From Spirochaetota bacterium (GTDB taxonomy: Bacteria > Spirochaetota > Leptospiria > Turneriellales > Turneriellaceae): a stretch of 43,947 nucleotides of DNA. The notes under the pieces were generated by a model. That model made no database searches, was not told where the DNA came from, and worked only from the letters and a program-made list of their open reading frames with translations. The DNA is taken from NCBI GenBank assembly GCA_963205035.1, contig CAUJII010000065.1, forward strand, positions 1 to 43,947. The letters run 5' to 3'. Positions 40,072 through 43,947 of this stretch are shown one piece after another; position 1 is the stretch's first letter, and each line of letters opens with the position of its first letter. Both the position numbers and the translations under genes were made by a program.

Positions 40072-42246
40072 ATGGCAGACGAAGAGTTAATCGACGCGCC
40101 ACCGGGACGCATCCCGCCTTGGTGCGATTTAGAAGAACTTTCAACCACGCAAGGCGACGCGGTTGAAGTTGCGCTCGAGGAACACTCACTCAAAGACAAG
40201 ACGCTTGCAAAAATTTGCGAGCAGGCATTTGAAAAAATTGGCCGAGAGCTCCCAGGCTATGAAATGCGCGAAGAGCAAGTGCAGATGGCGCAGCAAATTT
40301 TACGCTCGTTTTATAGAGAGCGGAGTGTAGTCATCGAAGCGGCGACCGGCGTGGGGAAATCTTTTGCGTATATGGTCGCCTCGCTTGCGTTCAATTATTT
40401 GACAGGCGAGCGCGTTTTGATTGCCACAGAAACGAAGGCATTGCAATGGCAACTCTATCAGAAAGATTTACCGTTTCTCAAACGCGCATTAGACCAAACG
40501 CTCCGTTACGAGCTCTGCTTGGGCTCTTCAAATTATTACTGCCGTCTTCGATTTGAAGACATGCTGAGGGACGGCACGTTTCGAGACTCAATCGACGATA
40601 CGGCCTTGCAACAGTTGCGCGACTGGGCGAACGAAGTGATTCTCGACCCGTCGCGTTCGGGTAGTCGTTTTGAAGACGCGCCCCGCCTTCCCGAAGCGAT
40701 TTGGTCTCTTATCACACGCGACAGCGACGGCTGCACAGCGCAGCGTTGCCCGCACTATGCAACGTGTAACTATTACCGTGAGAGAAAAAAATGGGGAGAT
40801 GCGCAAATTTTGGTGGCGAACCACCACCTCTTGTTGTATCATCTCTTGAACGACAAGCGCACTTTGCCCGAATATGGCGCTGTGGTCATCGACGAAGCGC
40901 ACGGCCTCATCAAAACGGGCTATTCTATTTTCACCGCGAGCTTCGGTCGGCATGAGTTTCAAGACTTCAAGAAACATGCGGACAAGACTCTCTTGCAGCA
41001 TACGGGAATCCAAGGCGAAGAGATGCAAGAAGCCATAGAACTCTTATCGCTCGCCCAAGAGCGTTGGGAGAATTTCTTCTCGCGCTGGGAAGTCGAATGC
41101 GATCTGACTTTCAAAGAGAACGGTACCACCCTCATCCGCTCGAAGCTTGCGGACTCGCCGGAGATCGCAGAACCTTTGCGCGAGCTTTCAGAAAAATTTG
41201 AAAAACTCAAGGGAGACGATCTCGACGCTGCGCTGCAAGCGAATGTCAATGCACAGGCAAAGCAATTACAGAAGATGGCGTCTTTCGCGAAAGACTACGA
41301 CAAACCGACGGACGAAAACACGGTCTACTGGGCGGAGAAACGCAATGAAAAATTTTTTCTGCACGCATGCCGGTTGAATTTAGGCGAAACCTTGGCCGAC
41401 CTCATGCCTGAGCTTAGGCTTTATACCTCGGCGACGATCGGTTACTGGCCTTTCGGAAATTTCCCCAAACTCAAATCGGAACTCGTACAGAAAGGTTTTT
41501 TTAACCGCTTCTTGACAGAAGCTCTGCCGAAAGCCGAAGAAGGCAGCATCGACTGTAATATTTTCTTTTCGCCCTTTAACTACCGCGAACACGCCGCGCT
41601 CTATGCGCCCGAACACTTGCTCATTCCCGAGCACGGCGCGCCTCCCGAGGTCTTATCTGATTATTTCGATCTCTTGAGCGAAGAAATCCGCGCATTGGTC
41701 GAGACATCCCACGGTGGAGCACTCGTTCTTTTCACCTCGAATTATTATCTAAATCAAGTGAAGGCGCGACTGCGGGAGACGACCGACATTCCCATCTTTT
41801 CACAACTCGAAGACGGAGCGCAAGACGCGCTCGCAAAATTCCGTAACGACAAAGAATCTGTGCTTTTGGGATCGCAGTCGTTCTGGCAAGGTATCGACAT
41901 TGCGGGCGACGGGTTGCGACTCCTCATTATCACCAAGCTGCTTTTTACCCCGCCCGACGACCCCATCTTCAAGGCGCGCAGCGACCGACTTGAAGCGCAA
42001 GGGAAAAAACCTTTCTTTGATCTCTCGCTGCCGCATGCGTCGACGATGCTGCGCCAAGCATTCGGTCGCCTGATACGCACGGAAAAAGATAAGGGTGTAG
42101 TCGCCCTCCTCGATAGCCGTATCTGGCAGAAGAGTTATGGAAAAACGCTGCTTGCGAATTTGCCGCGTGTGAATGTCTTGCGCAGTTTCGCAGAGCTAAC
42201 GCGCGCCAACGAAAAATCACACCTCTTCGACTATTCAAAAGAATAG
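40072..42246 (+). CDS. DinG/XPD-like superfamily 2 Fe-S helicase
   Basis: The 724 aa helicase has Walker A EAATGVGKS (89-97), DEAH box VIDEAH (272-277) and C-terminal motifs FTSNYYLNQVKARL, FWQGIDIAGD (motif V-like) and QAFGRLIRTEKDKG (motif VI with the Arg finger). Four cysteines between the Walker motifs (C157, C221, C226, C232) fit the XPD/DinG 4Fe-4S cluster. A 5'-3' DNA helicase acting on R-loops or replication blocks is expected. Its place directly after an RNase H gene fits R-loop removal. The N-terminal 60 residues are acidic and unmatched. Confidence 0.9.
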   Translation: MADEELIDAPPGRIPPWCDLEELSTTQGDAVEVALEEHSLKDKTLAKICEQAFEKIGRELPGYEMREEQVQMAQQILRSFYRERSVVIEAATGVGKSFAYMVASLAFNYLTGERVLIATETKALQWQLYQKDLPFLKRALDQTLRYELCLGSSNYYCRLRFEDMLRDGTFRDSIDDTALQQLRDWANEVILDPSRSGSRFEDAPRLPEAIWSLITRDSDGCTAQRCPHYATCNYYRERKKWGDAQILVANHHLLLYHLLNDKRTLPEYGAVVIDEAHGLIKTGYSIFTASFGRHEFQDFKKHADKTLLQHTGIQGEEMQEAIELLSLAQERWENFFSRWEVECDLTFKENGTTLIRSKLADSPEIAEPLRELSEKFEKLKGDDLDAALQANVNAQAKQLQKMASFAKDYDKPTDENTVYWAEKRNEKFFLHACRLNLGETLADLMPELRLYTSATIGYWPFGNFPKLKSELVQKGFFNRFLTEALPKAEEGSIDCNIFFSPFNYREHAALYAPEHLLIPEHGAPPEVLSDYFDLLSEEIRALVETSHGGALVLFTSNYYLNQVKARLRETTDIPIFSQLEDGAQDALAKFRNDKESVLLGSQSFWQGIDIAGDGLRLLIITKLLFTPPDDPIFKARSDRLEAQGKKPFFDLSLPHASTMLRQAFGRLIRTEKDKGVVALLDSRIWQKSYGKTLLANLPRVNVLRSFAELTRANEKSHLFDYSKE

Positions 42247-42285
42247 ACTACGGTGCATGCGTTGACCCGCGTTAGAGTTTAGGCG

Positions 42286-42513
42286 TTAAGCGGATTTAGA
42301 AATTTTGATCTGAAAATCGCCCGGTGTGCGGACTTGATAATCCCACGTAAACGTGCCGGGAAAGTGCGCGTCGAATTGGTGGTGCAGTGGAACCGGGTCG
42401 TGGTCGTTTTTCAAAATGAAAAACTCGCCGACCTTGAGTGAGGTGAACCTTTCAAAAATAGTCGCATGCCTTTGGAAATGGGGAATTTGTGTCACGTCGA
42501 GAACTTCGCTCAT
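42286..42513 (-). CDS. DUF2249 domain protein
   Basis: The 75 aa protein has the DUF2249 pattern: DVTQIPHFQRHATIFERFTSL, then GEFFILKNDHDPVPLHHQF and FTWDYQVRTPGDFQIKI. AAGGAG lies 8 nt ahead of the ATG. Members occur beside denitrification or heme/redox genes in other bacteria, but here the neighbours are the helicase and an RNase. The 160 bp between it and the MBL gene show no gene. The function is unknown. Confidence 0.85.
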   Translation of the reverse strand: MSEVLDVTQIPHFQRHATIFERFTSLKVGEFFILKNDHDPVPLHHQFDAHFPGTFTWDYQVRTPGDFQIKISKSA

Positions 42514-42675
42514 TGAATTTGCTCCTTGTAATAGGGAATTTTATACCTATTTATCTTGATCTTGGGCGATGAAACTGTACGCTTTGCGCCTGTTCTTCGC
42601 CCATTTCATTTTAACGATTTCTCAGGTCGCTGGCAATAATTTTTGGGTTGTGGGATGAATACCACGTTGTAAGTC

Positions 42676-43947
42676 TTAACGAAGAGCGTGGACGGGCAGA
42701 TAGTACGTGCTTTCATAGCGCGGCAGCTCGACCGGCGCTTGCATGAAACGCAACTCATTGGCCAAACCTTCGCGCGCCTCGTCTTCACCGTGGTTGATGA
42801 AAATACGGCGGACCTCTTCTTTCTTGAACTGCCGCATCCAGGACAGAAGGCCCCGCTGGTCGGCGTGTGCTGAAAAAGCCTGCACCTGCGAAACCATGGC
42901 GCGCACCGGTGTATCCATCCCAAAAATGGTGACACGGTTTGTGCCTTTGAGTATCTCGTGCGCGAGAGTGCCCACTCCCGCATAGCCTGTAAAAAGAATT
43001 GCATTGCGCTGATCTCCCAAGCGGCGCTCTAAGTGGTGCAGAACCCGACCGCCATTGCACATGCCCGACGCGCTCACAATGATGCCGGGGCCCGGCGAGT
43101 CGGCAAGAGCCTTGCTTTCCTCGGCGCTTTGAATGAACTTCACATGCCTCGAACGAAGAAATTGAAAAAAGCCCGAACGCACAACCTCAGACGAAAGCTC
43201 GTTGCGGAACTTGCGGTAAATCTCGGTCGCCTTGACGGCCATCGGCGAATCGAGCGCAATCGGAAGCTCCGGAATTTTTTTCTTCTTAATAAGTGTGTGC
43301 AAAACAAAAAGAGCCGTCTGCGCACGACCGACCGCAAACGCGGGGATGACAAGCATGCCGCGACGCGCCAAGACATAACGCACAGCGTCGATAAATTTTT
43401 TCTCGTAGTCCTCCTCTTCGCGCACACGGTTGCCATACGTCGACTCGGTTACAATGTATTCGGCCGGCTTCATTTTCTTAAGTGGCTTATGAAAAAAGGC
43501 ACTCTCGGGGCCGATGTCGCCGCTGAACGCGATGCTCAAGTCTTTGACGGCAAGCCGCAGATGAGCCGCTCCCAAAATATGTCCCGCCCATGTAAAAGAC
43601 GCGCTAAAAGGCCCCACGCGGAAAGTGCGGTTGTAGGGAACACTCTTCACCAAAGCTGTGGCACGGTTGCCGTCTTCGCGCGTAAAAAGCGGTTCTGTAA
43701 GTCCCAGCTTCTTGAGTTCTTTCTTAGAACGCCTGTAAAAATCTTCTTCTTGAATATGACCCGCGTCGGGCAAGATAACTCCCAAAAGCGCGGCAGTCGG
43801 TTTCGTGCAAAAAATCGTGCCGCGAAAACCTTCTTTATAGAGCCGTGGGATGAGTCCCGAATGGTCGATGTGTGCGTGAGTAAGGAGGATTGCGTCAATC
43901 GTCTCGGGATTGGTTTCGAGGGGGAGAAAATTGCGCTCCTCGACATA
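42676..43947 (-). CDS. Beta-CASP metallo-beta-lactamase RNase, 5' end beyond the window
   Basis: The frame is open to the window edge; translation of 43947-43786 gives HAHIDHSG (the zinc-binding HxHxDH motif) and continues into GVILPDAGHIQEEDF. The known region includes TWAGHILGAAHL, FSGDIG, the beta-CASP pieces TESTYGNRV, PAFAVGRAQ, SPGPGIIVSASGMCNGGRVLHHL and AFSAHADQRGL with the C-terminal ligand, and FINHGEDEAR. The YSH1/RNase-like specificity domain makes RNA the probable substrate. Only the first residues are missing. An internal TTG start near 43785 would lose the HxHxDH motif and is rejected. Confidence 0.9.
   Translation of the reverse strand, partial: YVEERNFLPLETNPETIDAILLTHAHIDHSGLIPRLYKEGFRGTIFCTKPTAALLGVILPDAGHIQEEDFYRRSKKELKKLGLTEPLFTREDGNRATALVKSVPYNRTFRVGPFSASFTWAGHILGAAHLRLAVKDLSIAFSGDIGPESAFFHKPLKKMKPAEYIVTESTYGNRVREEEDYEKKFIDAVRYVLARRGMLVIPAFAVGRAQTALFVLHTLIKKKKIPELPIALDSPMAVKATEIYRKFRNELSSEVVRSGFFQFLRSRHVKFIQSAEESKALADSPGPGIIVSASGMCNGGRVLHHLERRLGDQRNAILFTGYAGVGTLAHEILKGTNRVTIFGMDTPVRAMVSQVQAFSAHADQRGLLSWMRQFKKEEVRRIFINHGEDEAREGLANELRFMQAPVELPRYESTYYLPVHALR

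Overview
The window looks like chromosome from a Gram-negative bacterium of moderate GC content, most likely a spirochaete of the Leptospira/Turneriella side. This is inferred from four things: lipoproteins with loose spirochaete-type lipoboxes, a lipoprotein with tandem Lcl C-terminal (DUF1566) domains, a DUF3332 lipoprotein, and Asn at the RpoB position equivalent to E. coli Ser531. A KdsD-type arabinose-5-phosphate isomerase implies Kdo-containing LPS, which would argue against Treponema or Borrelia. The taxonomic call rests on recalled family features, not on a search.

Layout. 1-4000 (+): a truncated unknown ORF, then aspartate aminotransferase, xseB, kdsD and an uncharacterised GHKL-ATPase-like protein in a tight run. 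3988-8015 (-): a nitrilase-family amidase, an iron alcohol dehydrogenase fused to an SCP2 domain, and argH. 8077-8280 is a large imperfect palindrome in front of a stand-alone acetolactate synthase large subunit, which ends in a strong bidirectional terminator. 10130-14877 (-): a DUF3332 lipoprotein, a DUF2281/MazF-type toxin-antitoxin pair, an M30-like metallopeptidase lipoprotein, panC and an alpha/beta hydrolase. 14935-15743 (-): a hairpin repeat array, tmRNA and tRNA-Phe. 16114-18814 (-): a DUF1566 lipoprotein coupled to a predicted outer-membrane protein, flanked by palindromic GTAGAGACGCC repeats. 18993-21502 (-): lepA and pgeF. 21593-23295 (+): a membrane-anchored aminopeptidase and a second MazEF-type module.

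23375-38503 (-) is the core transcription/translation block, read in the order tRNA-Ser(TGA), tRNA-Ser(GCT), tRNA-Thr(GGT), tRNA-Trp(CCA), secE, nusG, rplK, rplA, rplJ, rplL, rpoB, rpoC, rpsL, rpsG, fusA. No tuf lies after fusA and no rpmG before secE. After it come an orphan OppD/DppD-type ABC ATPase, an RNase H and a DinG/XPD-like Fe-S helicase (+), then a DUF2249 protein and a beta-CASP metallo-beta-lactamase RNase (-) cut by the window end.

The most unusual signal is non-coding. Two tandem arrays of different primary sequence but the same architecture lie downstream of stable RNA genes: about 3 x 55 bp after tmRNA and 3 x 56/57 bp directly after tRNA-Ser(GCT). Each unit is an outer stem enclosing a small hairpin, followed by a second small hairpin. 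Read on the same strand as the RNA genes, most of the small hairpins present GGA in the loop (CACGGATG, CATGGATG or ACAGGATGT), close to the recalled CsrA/RsmA-binding consensus. A mobile-looking palindromic element, GTAGAGACGCC repeats and purine/pyrimidine tracts in the tRNA spacers add to a repeat-rich intergenic landscape.
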